Source of the DNA: a virus
IMG/VR virus record: IMGVR_UViG_3300035698_004085
Span: 111,003 to 175,002 of that record
DNA length: 64,000 nucleotides
Direction: 5' to 3' (one strand)
The notes beneath the pieces were generated by a model. That model was not told the DNA's origin. It ran no database searches and was given only the letters and a program-made list of their open reading frames with translations. Positions 38,876 through 48,177 of the stretch are shown one piece after another. The position numbers were made by a program, and so were the translations under genes. Each line of letters begins with the position of its first letter. The first letter of the stretch is position 1.

Positions 38876-38901
38876 AAAGGTAAGACACAGGAGATCACAA
38901 A

Positions 38902-39183
38902 ATGACAATAAGCAAAGATACATTCCCAACAGATATTTATGACTTACCAGATTTTATAAAAGGAAAACTAGTAGCATATAAGTGTCTCTATCTGAAAGAC
39001 ATGTCAGTAGTTAAAAGAGAAGTAGACCATAGACTTAACTGGATGCTAAGCCAAGCAGTGAAGTCAGGACTCTTAAAGGAGATACCTGAAGTGTACTTAA
39101 TCGAGTACAAAGACTCTTTCAACAATAACTGTTTGATGGTAGACATTGATCACTACATCTTTAGTGAGTCTATTCTTCTTTAA
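38902..39183 (+). CDS. Hypothetical protein
   Basis: 93 residues, mixed alpha/beta, CAGGAGATCACAAA before the ATG. Convergent with an HNH gene whose end overlaps by four bases. Confidence 0.6.
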   Translation: MTISKDTFPTDIYDLPDFIKGKLVAYKCLYLKDMSVVKREVDHRLNWMLSQAVKSGLLKEIPEVYLIEYKDSFNNNCLMVDIDHYIFSESILL

Positions 39184-39443
39184 CGCTCTAGGATCTTGAA
39201 CAGCTCAATGTCAACAAAGCCTGCATGAGTAAGAGCATGGCAGATCTTACACAATAAGACACACTTATCCAGTTCTTTTACTAAAGTCTCGTCCCAAACA
39301 TTGTAGTCACTTATATTAAATTCTTTTTCAAATGGATTTATATGGTGAAAGTCTAGTGCGCCTGGATATTTACTGTAATCGCACAGTAAGCAAGAGCCTC
39401 CCTTATACTCCATTGCTTTCTTTTTAAGAACTTTCTTATCCAT
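39180..39443 (-). CDS. HNH endonuclease, minus strand
   Basis: 87 residues. CLLCDYSKYPGALDFHHINP, then CVLLCKICHALTH: a compact Cys-ligated HNH (knuckle, LDFHH, CKICH). Free-standing mobile nuclease, sitting just upstream of the fibre cluster. Confidence 0.85.
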   Translation of the reverse strand: MDKKVLKKKAMEYKGGSCLLCDYSKYPGALDFHHINPFEKEFNISDYNVWDETLVKELDKCVLLCKICHALTHAGFVDIELFKILER

Positions 39444-39516
39444 ATTTTATATTTTACAGCGATTTTTGTCGTCTTATTAAGGCTATAAACATAAATCTAT
39501 AGTCTTTTTGCTGTCA

Positions 39517-39549
39517 CTTTAAAAGAACCAAACAAAAACCCAGTATAAT
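39517..39549 (+). promoter_or_regulatory. Class 2 promoter CTTTAA-N21-TATAAT
   Basis: CTTTAA (39517-39522) and TATAAT (39544-39549), spacer 21. Heads the first fibre gene. Confidence 0.72.
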
Positions 39550-39596
39550 ATAATAAAATTTTTAAAGAATCTCTAACTAGCTAGGAGAAAGAAAAC

Positions 39597-41246
39597 ATGA
39601 ATCTTTATTTACGAAACTTAGGAACAAGTAATATTAGCCTTGTTGGAGATAATGGTATTCCAAACGTCTCCATCCCTGCTACTGCAGGAGCTAATTATAC
39701 TACGGTAGCAATCACTCAAGCCTTGGGTAACACCCTCTTTTGTGATTCCGTCGCAGCAATGATTACTGACGGTGATATTTCTGCAAACTTTGACGACTCT
39801 GACGGAAAGTCCCTTACTGCTGCAAACGTAGAGTCTTTTAAAGAGGGTAACCCCTTTGACTTAGATTCTGACAATATTCCAGATCAAGCAGAGAATATCA
39901 ACCTAATTAGCAAGACTGAAATTGATAACACCGATTCACCCTATACCGTTCTGGCAACGGATACTCTAATTGGTTGTGATGTATCAGCCGCTCTTCTAGC
40001 CATTACGCTTCCCATTGGAGTTAACGGAACTGTTTATGAATTTAAAGATGCTGAAGGTAGTGCTAATGCCAATAACATTACTATTACTCCCAATGGTGCT
40101 GAGACGATTGAAGGCGCAGCTACTTACGTAATTAACACTGATTTCAGTGGCGTAAGAATGTATTACAACTTGGCTGATACCGATTGGAAACTAATGAGTT
40201 CTCCTGGCGCTTCGGCTGCAGCTGTTGCTCTAAATACTACTCACCGAACTTCTGATGGTTCTGACCATACATTCCTTGACCAAGCGGTTACTATTGCTGG
40301 TACTCCTACTTTCGCATCATTAACTACTAACGGTGTTGGTGGAAACGTTGCCCTTACTCCTGCTGCTCAAGCTGCTAGCGCGGGTACTGGTGGTGCTACT
40401 ATCGTAGCTACTGGTGGTGCTGGTTCTGCTGCTGGTGGTGCGGTTGCTGGTGCGGCTGGCGGAGCTGCCTCGTTAACTTCTGGCGTTGGTGGAGCTTCTG
40501 ACGGTACCGATGTTGCCGGTCTTGGTGGAGCTAATACGGTAGTTGCTGGTGCTGGTGGTGTTGCTCATACTGCCGTTGTCGGTGGCGTCGGTGGTGCTCA
40601 GTCTGTTGCAGCTGGCGATGGTGGAGCTGGTGTAGCAGCCGCAGTTGGTGGAGCTGGTGGTGACCTTTCGGTTAACGCTGGTGCGGGTGGTGTAACTGGT
40701 GGTGCTGGTGCTGGCGCTAACGGTGCTATCGCTATCGGTGACGTAGCTGCTACAGCTATTACGCTAGGTAATGCAACTGATAATACTACTCTTGAAGTTC
40801 TCGGTACTGGAGACATCGACTTAGATGGTGGTGGAGACATTCTTAACTCTCGGTTAGTACAAGCTGTCGTAACCGCAACTGGTGGAGCCGCTGCTGCAAC
40901 TGCAGGAACTCTTGATATTCAGGTTAATGACCTTGCAGGAAATGCAATTACTAGAGCCGTTTATGTTCGAGTTGACTCAAGCCTAACTCAATACGGTGGT
41001 AATCTTGTCGCAACTGGTACGGCATTCTTAGGCGCAGCTTCTGTTGGAACTACCACAATCGGAACTGGTGCAATTGCTGGACTCATCCTAACTGATGCTA
41101 CCGGACACTACGTTGCTGTTACCTCCAATGCGGCTGATGAGACTGCATGGTTTAGTGCTACAACTGCTCCAGGCGGACACGTTGATGCAGCTGCTGGTTG
41201 TGTTGTTGTTGATTGTGTTCCCAATGATGCTACCTGGGCTGCATAA
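39597..41246 (+). CDS. Glycine-rich fibre/adhesin protein
   Basis: 549 residues. N-terminal domain (MNLYLRNLGTSNISLVGDNG) shared with 41408; a capping domain (about 105-205: ATDTLIGCDVSAA...ITLPIGVNG..EFKDAEG..ITI...ETIEGA) that recurs in 41408 and near the end of 57340; then about 130 residues very rich in Gly and Ala (GGAGSAAGGA-like units), as in polyglycine-II adhesin sandwiches; then a beta-rich C-terminus. Likely a virion fibre or receptor-binding protein. A late-type promoter precedes it. Confidence 0.75.
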   Translation: MNLYLRNLGTSNISLVGDNGIPNVSIPATAGANYTTVAITQALGNTLFCDSVAAMITDGDISANFDDSDGKSLTAANVESFKEGNPFDLDSDNIPDQAENINLISKTEIDNTDSPYTVLATDTLIGCDVSAALLAITLPIGVNGTVYEFKDAEGSANANNITITPNGAETIEGAATYVINTDFSGVRMYYNLADTDWKLMSSPGASAAAVALNTTHRTSDGSDHTFLDQAVTIAGTPTFASLTTNGVGGNVALTPAAQAASAGTGGATIVATGGAGSAAGGAVAGAAGGAASLTSGVGGASDGTDVAGLGGANTVVAGAGGVAHTAVVGGVGGAQSVAAGDGGAGVAAAVGGAGGDLSVNAGAGGVTGGAGAGANGAIAIGDVAATAITLGNATDNTTLEVLGTGDIDLDGGGDILNSRLVQAVVTATGGAAAATAGTLDIQVNDLAGNAITRAVYVRVDSSLTQYGGNLVATGTAFLGAASVGTTTIGTGAIAGLILTDATGHYVAVTSNAADETAWFSATTAPGGHVDAAAGCVVVDCVPNDATWAA

Positions 41247-41330
41247 TACCTTTCCTTTTCTCCCTCAATAACAGATAAGTCCTCACCCTTTATTACTAGC
41301 TAATAAATTATCCATTTATTCTCTGGCATA

Positions 41331-41363
41331 CTTTAAAGACTACAACTCAGAGTGAGCTATAAT
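41331..41363 (+). promoter_or_regulatory. Class 2 promoter CTTTAA-N21-TATAAT
   Basis: CTTTAA (41331-41336) and TATAAT (41358-41363), spacer 21. Confidence 0.72.
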
Positions 41364-41407
41364 AACCTAAAGTTGTAAAATCCTTTTTGTATAAGGAGAA
41401 AGAAAAA

Positions 41408-42409
41408 ATGAATCTTTATTTACTAAATTTAGGATCTACCAATATTAGTTTATCGGGGGATAATGGGCTTCCTAAAGTATTTATACCGTTAATAGCAGCA
41501 CAGAATTACGTAACGCTTGACATTTATAAGGTAATTGGTAATGAGCTATTATGCGATAGTATCTCGTCATTAGTATCTTCTTCTATTCTTCAAGCAAGAA
41601 TGCTAAACTCGACTGGTAAAATTCTAACTGCTTCTGAAGTTCTATCTTTTAAAGCAGGAAATCCGTTTGACTTAGACTCTAACGGAATTGTAGATGATGC
41701 TGAAAATCTTAATCTTGTTGCCAAGACGGAAATTGATGATTCCGATTCTCCATATACTGTTTTAGCTACCGATAGCCTAATAGCATGTGACGTATCCAGC
41801 GCTATAATTGCTATTACTCTTCCTGCTGGCATAAACGGACAAGTATATGAGTTCAAGGACTCAGATGGTAGCGCAGCTACCAATAACGTTACAATTACAC
41901 CAGATGGTACGGAAACTATTGAAGGAGCGGCTACATACGTTGTAAGTACAGACTTTGGTGGTATCCAAATGTACTTTGACTCCTTAACCTCTGACTGGAA
42001 ACTCCTTTCAGCATCTGGTGCTTCTCCTGCTGAGATAGCTCTTAATAGCGCTCACAGGTTAGGTAACGGTGAAGATCATGCTACCGTACTTGCCTATAAA
42101 GAAGGAATGCTTCCTGCTTATGCTACAGCGGATCATACAGTAGCTTACGTTCCTTTAGATGCTGACTATGTTATCGGAGCAACTAGTGCTGGCGGAGCAG
42201 TAGCTATTAACCTTGGAGCATTATCAGGTTACACTAACAACAGTGCTATAATAATAAAAGACGAAGGTGGAAATGCTGGAGTTGCTTCAATCACAGTTAC
42301 GCCTGACGGTGCCGAATTAATTGATGGAGTTAACGCTGCTGTAATCATAAACGTATCGTATGCAGTATTAAGGCTCTATAAACGAGCTGGTGGCTGGTTT
42401 ACGTGGTAA
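41408..42409 (+). CDS. Fibre-associated protein, paralogue of 39597
   Basis: 333 residues. N-terminal 100 residues and the capping domain match 39597 closely; the glycine-rich section is absent. A second capping-domain copy forms the C-terminus (AYVPLDADYVIGATSAGGAVAINL...ELIDG). ATG 41408 follows AAGGAGAAAGAAAAA. Confidence 0.72.
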   Translation: MNLYLLNLGSTNISLSGDNGLPKVFIPLIAAQNYVTLDIYKVIGNELLCDSISSLVSSSILQARMLNSTGKILTASEVLSFKAGNPFDLDSNGIVDDAENLNLVAKTEIDDSDSPYTVLATDSLIACDVSSAIIAITLPAGINGQVYEFKDSDGSAATNNVTITPDGTETIEGAATYVVSTDFGGIQMYFDSLTSDWKLLSASGASPAEIALNSAHRLGNGEDHATVLAYKEGMLPAYATADHTVAYVPLDADYVIGATSAGGAVAINLGALSGYTNNSAIIIKDEGGNAGVASITVTPDGAELIDGVNAAVIINVSYAVLRLYKRAGGWFTW

Positions 42410-42453
42410 ATTAGGTTTAGTCGAAAGACTATCAAGAAATGTAAGGAATTATT

Positions 42454-45267
42454 ATGCCAGAAAAACCATCATTATTTAGATACTTTGAAGGATCAGATGG
42501 AAAGCCTCGCTATAAAGATGTATTAGGTGAAGACTTTAATCTTACTACTCCTGTTACAGAAACACTAACTGTAGACGGGTCAAGAATAGATACTTATACT
42601 GAAGACGGGTCTAAAGATAGACCGTTTAAAACTATTGCGGCTGCTATTGCAATTGCTACAGCCGGAGCGAGTGCTGTGCTTCCTTATGTAATACATATAT
42701 CTCCAGGTATCTATACTGTAGCTCCTTTTACTGTACCTTCATATTGCAAAATGGAAGGAGAAGGTTGGGGAGCTACCAGTTTACGTTCTTTAGATTTAAC
42801 CGAACACTTTATTACGCTTGAAGATGCTACTGTTTTCCGTGGAGTAAATATTTGGGGGCCTACAACGATTGGAAAAGCTGGCGTTCATCACGTTGGCGGT
42901 TCAACTGCTATTTCTGCTATAGTAGAAGTTACTATTTCAAGAGGTTATTATGGAGTACTCTCCGATCCTTCTTCTGTTGCTCCATTATTAGTTCAAAATC
43001 TTACAGCCTCTTACGCAGGATTTAACTTAGAAAGGCTTTTTGGTGCTCTTGACCATGCAAGCGTAACTGTTAGTGGTTTAATCTCTTCAGGACCTCCGGG
43101 TACTATTGCTACAGCAGCTTATATTGTAGGTTCTAACGTAACAGTAACTATTGTTAACATCTATCATCTATGCGGAACCGGAGACGGAGTATTTCTTGAT
43201 GATAGCGCTCGTTGTTCTATAATGAGCGGAGAATTTTATTATGGCACAAATGCTATACTCGTTGGTAGTAACGGCGCTCCTCAACTAAGAGTCGAATGTA
43301 CTCTTATTCACCGTGATTATCCAGGAGGAGGCGCTAGCTATACATACGATTTAAACATTGGAACAGCTTTAGCTGTGACATTCTTCTCTGGCTCTGCAAA
43401 TGAAGAAAGAATTAATGACACGTTTACCTCAGATCTTCATGCTATCTTTTTAAATCGCGATGCTGGCTCAGAGGGAGCAACTGTTTTAGGAGAATTTCAC
43501 GTTGGAGACGAAGCTGGGAGTACATTCCCTATGCTGTCTTATGCACAAGATGCTTTTTGGACAGGTATCGTTTCTGGCGGAGAAGTAACAAAAAATGCTG
43601 GTTTAATTTTAGATGTTGCAGCAGGTACCGGATTTGTAAACGATGGAAGTAACCCAATTGCCGTTTCTTGGAGTTCCGGTTCTATTACATTAAGTGCGAA
43701 TAAAGCATCTGAATATGTATATGTTAGTCGCGCTGGCGTAATCTCTCACAGTGAGACTCACCCATCACACTCTGATACTATAGTTTTAGCTACAGGTTCT
43801 ACAAACGGTACAGACGTAACGCTGCTTACGCTACACGATATAGAACTCCAACATCGTCTTTCCACCATGGCAGAGTTCTTTGAACGAGCTGTAGGACCTA
43901 TTATGGAATCTGGGTGCTTGGCAACCTTGAGTGGAACCGCTTTGAAACTTGATCTAGCTGCAGGAACGTTCTGGGTTGGTTTATCCGAGAGAACTGTAGC
44001 AGGTGCATCAGATATAACGTTTACCTACTGGTATCGTTCAGGAGGTAGCTGGGTAGCTGTACCCGCACAAACGGTTATAGATGATGAGCAATGGGATAGC
44101 GGAGCGGGACTAGCAGCGATAACTGGCGGTAAATATAAAAATGACGTTCTGTATATAGCAACCAACGAAGATGGTGACGAATACCACGTTGTTTATGGAC
44201 AAGAAGAATTTGCAGATCAAGCCTCAGCCGAAGCTGGCGGACTTCCAACAACACCTGATGTTCTTAAAGAAATGTGCTGTAGAAGTACTTCTGTTGTAAC
44301 CTTAAAAGCTGCTGGAGTTGTTGCCAGTCTTGTTGATGTTCGCCCACAAATGGGTCAGTCTGCTACCGTATCAAGCGGAGTAGCAGGTGACCACGATCTC
44401 TTAACTAACTTAGGTAATGATACCCACCTTCAATATTTAACTACTGGGAGAGCGCTTACTTGGCACAATACCTTATCAGGTGCTCACGTTACTAACGGAG
44501 ATACGCACGATCATAATGGCGGAGACGGTGGTCAAATAAATCATACAACACTTTCTAATATAGGTACTAGAACTCATACTCAGTTAGAGAGTGATATTCT
44601 TCTTAAGCTAGATGCTGCTCAAAAAGCTTCAGCAAGTGGAGTAGCCTCATTAAACGCTAGTTCTTTAGTTGTACAAGATCCTGCTAATGCTACAGCGACT
44701 CCTTCGGCAAGTAAAATACCAATAGCTGACGCTTCAGCAAACTTAGACGGCTGGGTTAGTAGTGGAGCAATAGCAGCTACTCCTTCCCTTAGAGCCTTAG
44801 GGACAACGGCTACAGAAGCTTGCGCGGGTGATGATTCACGCTTAAGTGACTCCAGGACTCCCACAGCGCACGCTACAACGCACTTAGCTGACGGGTCTGA
44901 CCCGATAGTCCCATTATCATTTGCATCCAGTACAGCAGTTTCTACTAATGCTACGACTACTCCGGTTACGAAAGTCACCTTAGCTTTAGGAGTAGTTACA
45001 GCAGGTACATATCGCATAGGCTTCTCTTGCGAAATGAAGAACGGCGATGATAAAAAGTTTATGATTGGACAAGTACTTCTAGATGGGGTTACTCCGATTG
45101 CTGAATGGAATGTGGAGCCGAAGGATAAGCTCTCATGGTATCCACTCTCAGGTTTCAGTTTCCCGGCTCTTACTGGAGCAGCGCATACACTAACTCTTCA
45201 ATTTTGGGCTAGCGGAAACACTACTAGTATCAGAAACGCACATTTAGAATGTGAGCAAGTAGCCTAA
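42454..45267 (+). CDS. Beta-helix tail fibre/tailspike
   Basis: 937 residues. From about residue 45, YTEDGSKDRPFKTIAAAIAIA...HISPGIYTVAPFTVPSYCKMEGEG is the standard entry to a pectate-lyase-like right-handed beta-helix; a middle region carries a TFWVGLSERTV...YWYRSGGSWV unit, a His-rich section (HTTLSNIGTRTHTQLE; HATTHLADGSDP) typical of fibre shafts, and a C-terminal jelly-roll-like domain. No catalytic assignment possible. It follows 41408 by 44 bases. Confidence 0.82.
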   Translation: MPEKPSLFRYFEGSDGKPRYKDVLGEDFNLTTPVTETLTVDGSRIDTYTEDGSKDRPFKTIAAAIAIATAGASAVLPYVIHISPGIYTVAPFTVPSYCKMEGEGWGATSLRSLDLTEHFITLEDATVFRGVNIWGPTTIGKAGVHHVGGSTAISAIVEVTISRGYYGVLSDPSSVAPLLVQNLTASYAGFNLERLFGALDHASVTVSGLISSGPPGTIATAAYIVGSNVTVTIVNIYHLCGTGDGVFLDDSARCSIMSGEFYYGTNAILVGSNGAPQLRVECTLIHRDYPGGGASYTYDLNIGTALAVTFFSGSANEERINDTFTSDLHAIFLNRDAGSEGATVLGEFHVGDEAGSTFPMLSYAQDAFWTGIVSGGEVTKNAGLILDVAAGTGFVNDGSNPIAVSWSSGSITLSANKASEYVYVSRAGVISHSETHPSHSDTIVLATGSTNGTDVTLLTLHDIELQHRLSTMAEFFERAVGPIMESGCLATLSGTALKLDLAAGTFWVGLSERTVAGASDITFTYWYRSGGSWVAVPAQTVIDDEQWDSGAGLAAITGGKYKNDVLYIATNEDGDEYHVVYGQEEFADQASAEAGGLPTTPDVLKEMCCRSTSVVTLKAAGVVASLVDVRPQMGQSATVSSGVAGDHDLLTNLGNDTHLQYLTTGRALTWHNTLSGAHVTNGDTHDHNGGDGGQINHTTLSNIGTRTHTQLESDILLKLDAAQKASASGVASLNASSLVVQDPANATATPSASKIPIADASANLDGWVSSGAIAATPSLRALGTTATEACAGDDSRLSDSRTPTAHATTHLADGSDPIVPLSFASSTAVSTNATTTPVTKVTLALGVVTAGTYRIGFSCEMKNGDDKKFMIGQVLLDGVTPIAEWNVEPKDKLSWYPLSGFSFPALTGAAHTLTLQFWASGNTTSIRNAHLECEQVA

Positions 45268-45274
45268 CTTTCCC

Positions 45275-45303
45275 TTGACTTTCCCCTAAATTTCCTGTAT
45301 ATC
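45275..45303 (+). promoter_or_regulatory. Weak class 1 promoter TTGACT-N17-TATATC
   Basis: -35 TTGACT 45275-45280, -10 TATATC 45298-45303. Just upstream of a class 2 site, possible dual control. Confidence 0.5.
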
Positions 45304-45319
45304 ACTAATCAGTTGTTAA

Positions 45320-45352
45320 CTCTAACTCCTAAAAACGCTTAAGGAGTATATT
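45320..45352 (+). promoter_or_regulatory. Class 2 promoter CTCTAA-N21-TATATT
   Basis: CTCTAA (45320-45325) and TATATT (45347-45352), spacer 21. Precedes the HTH and GroES-like genes. Confidence 0.6.
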
Positions 45353-45382
45353 CTAATATGGATGTTAGAGTCTGGAGCAAAA

Positions 45383-45613
45383 ATGTCTCGTAAAAAAATA
45401 AACAAGAAATCTAAAAAACCTAGTTATAAGTCTCCTGAGCAATATCTTCTAAAGCAACTAGGATTTTCTGATACAGATTTAAAAATAATAGAAATGAACT
45501 CAAAAGGAAAAGAACTAAAGGAGATAGCAGAAGAACTAGGAATGGGTCTTGTAGAAGTAACAGAAACCCTTCAAACTATGTTGGGTAAAGCTTACGGTAA
45601 GAACACGAGCTAA
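45383..45613 (+). CDS. Small helix-turn-helix protein
   Basis: 76 residues. Basic N-terminus (SRKKINKKSKKPSYK), then an HTH: LKIIEMNSKGKELKEIAEELGMGLVEVTETL, like sigma region 4 or LuxR-type HTHs. ATG 45383 follows GGAGCAAAA; an upstream in-frame ATG (45362) has no ribosome binding site. Probably a transcription regulator co-expressed with the co-chaperonin. Confidence 0.65.
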   Translation: MSRKKINKKSKKPSYKSPEQYLLKQLGFSDTDLKIIEMNSKGKELKEIAEELGMGLVEVTETLQTMLGKAYGKNTS

Positions 45614-45624
45614 GGAGAACATTA

Positions 45625-45915
45625 ATGGATAACATTACGCCAATTTATGACAGAATTCTAGTAGAGACAATTACTGAGACTAAATCCAAAGGAGGTATCA
45701 TACTAGTAGCTTCTCACGAAGAGAGCTTTGAGAAGGGTAAAGTAATCTCAGTAGGAAAAGGTAGAAAACTTCTGATGACTAAAGACCTTGCTCCTCTACT
45801 TGTCAAGGAAGGTGACATCATTATTTATGACGGGGCTAAAGCTGCTGAGGTAACTATCGACGGTAAAAAGCTTGTAATCCTTGAAGAACACAACGTTATG
45901 GCTATTCTCTCCTAA
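45625..45915 (+). CDS. groES: GroES-like co-chaperonin
   Basis: 96 residues, the normal Cpn10 length. ITPIYDRILVETI, the mobile-loop GGIILV, KGKVISVGKG, VKEGDIIIYDGAKAAEVTIDGKKLVILEEHNVMAIL match GroES/Cpn10. Known precedent: T4 gp31 and relatives replace GroES to fold the large capsid protein with host GroEL. I infer the same role. It follows the HTH gene by 12 bases under a class 2 promoter. Confidence 0.9.
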   Translation: MDNITPIYDRILVETITETKSKGGIILVASHEESFEKGKVISVGKGRKLLMTKDLAPLLVKEGDIIIYDGAKAAEVTIDGKKLVILEEHNVMAILS

Positions 45916-45922
45916 ATTTTCC

Positions 45923-45951
45923 TTGACATTCCTCAAAATTTGCTGTAGACT
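45923..45951 (+). promoter_or_regulatory. Class 1 promoter TTGACA-N17-TAGACT
   Basis: -35 at 45923-45928, -10 at 45946-45951. Starts the 45980-48093 operon. Confidence 0.82.
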
Positions 45952-45979
45952 CCTTGATAACTAATTAAGGAGGAAGCTA

Positions 45980-46204
45980 ATGACTGATAAACAATGGACA
46001 GGCGGTGACGGCTCTGGGTGGAAGCTTGAACACGGTGAGTACTATGCGTTTGTTACAAAACAAGGAGCGCTCTGGTCACTGTTTGTGTGGAGAAGAACAG
46101 TTAAAGGAGAGCTTCTTATCTTCGATTGTTCAATAGCTACATCACGTAAAGCTAAGGAAATAGCTGAATTGGTAATTGATGCGGAAAAATGGAGAACTAA
46201 ATGA
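45980..46204 (+). CDS. Small Trp-rich protein
   Basis: 74 residues: beta-like start with many Trp (QWTGGDGSGWKLEHGEYYAFV; WSLFVWRR) and a helical end. AAGGAGGAAGCTA upstream. Confidence 0.6.
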   Translation: MTDKQWTGGDGSGWKLEHGEYYAFVTKQGALWSLFVWRRTVKGELLIFDCSIATSRKAKEIAELVIDAEKWRTK

Positions 46205-46725
46205 AAAGTGATATGTTTATGTGTGCAAAGTGTGAGAAAGCTGTTCTAGTAGGAGGATCTAGACCTATAATGAAGGTTAATGATAGAATCATTTGCGGAG
46301 AATGCGCTTTACCAGAACTATTAGAAGCTGAAAATAGGATTAAACAACTTGAAGAAGACCTTGCCGAAGCGGAGCTTTCTATTAAGTCTAAAGATGCTTT
46401 GTCAGGACAGTGGATGGTGCCTATTCAATGGAAGGATCGAGCGGAAAAGGCTGAAAAGGATAGCTATGCTGCCAACGAGTCTATGGAAGCAATGCAAGAT
46501 TCTTTGGATAAACCTTGGTATGATGTCAAAGCTGCTGAGGAACGCGCAAAAGAAGCTGAAGTAAAGTTAGATCGCGTTAGAGAATACATTGACAAGATGG
46601 GCTTTGTCCTCTATGAGATTCCAGATGATTGTGACAGAACTAGATCAATCATGGGAAAATATGGAACGTTATCAGGACCTACAGATGTTCTTTTTGACTC
46701 AATCATTAAAATGAATACGGTATAA
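46201..46725 (+). CDS. Zinc-knuckle coiled-coil protein
   Basis: 174 residues. CAKCEKA...CGEC (residues 8-40) is a zinc knuckle, then a long charged coiled coil (about 45-145), then a small C-terminal part. Same layout as 27819. Overlaps the previous gene by four bases. Confidence 0.66.
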   Translation: MKSDMFMCAKCEKAVLVGGSRPIMKVNDRIICGECALPELLEAENRIKQLEEDLAEAELSIKSKDALSGQWMVPIQWKDRAEKAEKDSYAANESMEAMQDSLDKPWYDVKAAEERAKEAEVKLDRVREYIDKMGFVLYEIPDDCDRTRSIMGKYGTLSGPTDVLFDSIIKMNTV

Positions 46726-46741
46726 CTGTTAGGAGAAGATC

Positions 46742-46993
46742 ATGAAAAGATGCACTGATAGACTTCAGCTCCCGGAGTTTGGAGATAACCCACGCAGCAT
46801 GACAGCTATCTGTTGCCAGCTAGAAGACGGACACGCTGGTCCACATCGTTCAGTTACTCCCAACATCCAGGTAATGGGAGAGCCTTACGCTGACGTGAGC
46901 GAAGAGCTATGTGACGTGCGGATAACCTGGGAGCACTGGGGATGTTGCCCAATTCACGGACAGAATATTGAGGATAAGGAGGCATCTCAATGA
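46742..46993 (+). CDS. Cys/His-rich small protein
   Basis: 83 residues: CTDR...CCQLEDGHAGPHR, then CDVR and GCCPIHG. The C-x-L-x3-GH-x-GPH unit is common in small phage and actinobacterial proteins and probably binds metal. Function unknown. Confidence 0.62.
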   Translation: MKRCTDRLQLPEFGDNPRSMTAICCQLEDGHAGPHRSVTPNIQVMGEPYADVSEELCDVRITWEHWGCCPIHGQNIEDKEASQ

Positions 46994-47214
46994 GTTTAAG
47001 CGAAGACCAGATCCATGCTAGAATGGAAGTCTACTCTCAGATAAATGACTTTCTTGATCTAGAATATGGGCGTTTAGACGTAGATGGAAGTATTAGCGAG
47101 AAAGAACAAGCTCTTAACGAGAACGAGCAAGCCGAGTTTGTTCGTAAAAAGATATACCGCGAAGCAAAGCGCTGGTTTTATTCGCTTACTCCCAAACAAA
47201 AGAAGGAGGATTGA
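46990..47214 (+). CDS. Small helical protein
   Basis: 74 residues, helical and charged; overlaps the previous gene by four bases. No family recognised. Confidence 0.58.
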   Translation: MSLSEDQIHARMEVYSQINDFLDLEYGRLDVDGSISEKEQALNENEQAEFVRKKIYREAKRWFYSLTPKQKKED

Positions 47215-47215
47215 T

Positions 47216-47860
47216 ATGGGAGGTTGGATAAATTTGGGCGAGGCGGAACAGAATATAGCCAGATACGTAGCCGATAGAAGATATGCCATTAACCGGAAAA
47301 AGGGGGTGTACGACGGTAAAATAGGTCCACAGTCTAACGAAGCCACAGACATTGAGGGCATTGGGGCAGAGATAGCGTTTTGCAAGTCCATGAACCTGTA
47401 TCCGGATCTGACGCTGGACGGACACCCGCCCGAAGATGCCGTAACTCATGACGGTAGACGGGTTGACATAAAAGCAACCAAGTACAAGTCTGGGCATCTG
47501 TTGGCAGTGGTCGGTAAAAAGAACAAGCCAGCCGATGTGTATGCACTGGTTATAGGTACCTTCCCACGATACAGGATAGCCGGAACCGCAAGGGGGGAAG
47601 ATCTGTTCAAGGACGAGAATATAAAAGACTTCGGGTATGGGAACACATACGCCATGAGGCAGGAGGATTTGGAGGTGGAGCTAGAGCTGAGGGAAAACAC
47701 GATGTACGATCTAGATGACGCCATATCACCGCCAGATGGTCAACTGAACACAACCAAATCCGATTCAGACCAGGACGTAAAGGTTATAGGATATTGGGGA
47801 AAGAATGCTAACCCAGCACTAGTACGAATGAGTGATCAATTATTGAATCATAGTTTGTGA
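47216..47860 (+). CDS. Putative PD-(D/E)XK-type nuclease
   Basis: 214 residues from ATG 47216 (AGAAGGAGGATTGAT). GIGAEIAFCK supplies an early Glu, and GRRVDIKATKYKSGHLL supplies the D-x-K pair followed by a strand, then ADVYALVIGTFP, as in many phage and restriction-type nucleases. The DNA is clearly richer in G and C, with different codon use (CCG, CGG, CTG) from both neighbours, so recent transfer is likely. Confidence 0.62.
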   Translation: MGGWINLGEAEQNIARYVADRRYAINRKKGVYDGKIGPQSNEATDIEGIGAEIAFCKSMNLYPDLTLDGHPPEDAVTHDGRRVDIKATKYKSGHLLAVVGKKNKPADVYALVIGTFPRYRIAGTARGEDLFKDENIKDFGYGNTYAMRQEDLEVELELRENTMYDLDDAISPPDGQLNTTKSDSDQDVKVIGYWGKNANPALVRMSDQLLNHSL

Positions 47861-47877
47861 AAGATAAATAATCTAAA

Positions 47878-48093
47878 ATGAAGTGTAAAATCTGCAATTC
47901 TCCTTACCACGAGTCAACCGGACATATGTTTTCAAAGAATTTTGTCATATGTGGTAGATGCGCCAAGGACTTCTGCCAATGGTATAAGAGGAGAATGGGA
48001 CAGATGCACGCAAGACTCAAGAACAAGCAAACAGGCAATAGAATGACTGAATCATTCGCAGACGCTGCTGCGAAGAGCATCATAGGGGATTAA
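47878..48093 (+). CDS. Small zinc-knuckle protein
   Basis: 71 residues: CKICNSP...CGRCAKDFC gives one zinc site, then a basic helix (YKRRMGQMHARLKNK). Likely nucleic-acid binding. Confidence 0.62.
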   Translation: MKCKICNSPYHESTGHMFSKNFVICGRCAKDFCQWYKRRMGQMHARLKNKQTGNRMTESFADAAAKSIIGD

Positions 48094-48110
48094 TAAATAA
48101 CATTCTAAAC

Positions 48111-48143
48111 TCTTAAGTTCCCCGCTTTCAGCTAATCTATAAT
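48111..48143 (+). promoter_or_regulatory. Class 2 promoter TCTTAA-N21-TATAAT
   Basis: TCTTAA (48111-48116) and TATAAT (48138-48143), spacer 21. Places the mRNA start near 48150. Confidence 0.65.
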
Positions 48144-48177
48144 AATAGATAGGACAATTTAGTTAAGGAGACTTCCT

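Noticed and set aside
44619-45017. 132-codon minus-strand open frame inside the beta-helix fibre
   Set aside because: It lies wholly within 42454-45267, with no start signal, and reads as the complement of an Ala/Thr/Ser-rich shaft.
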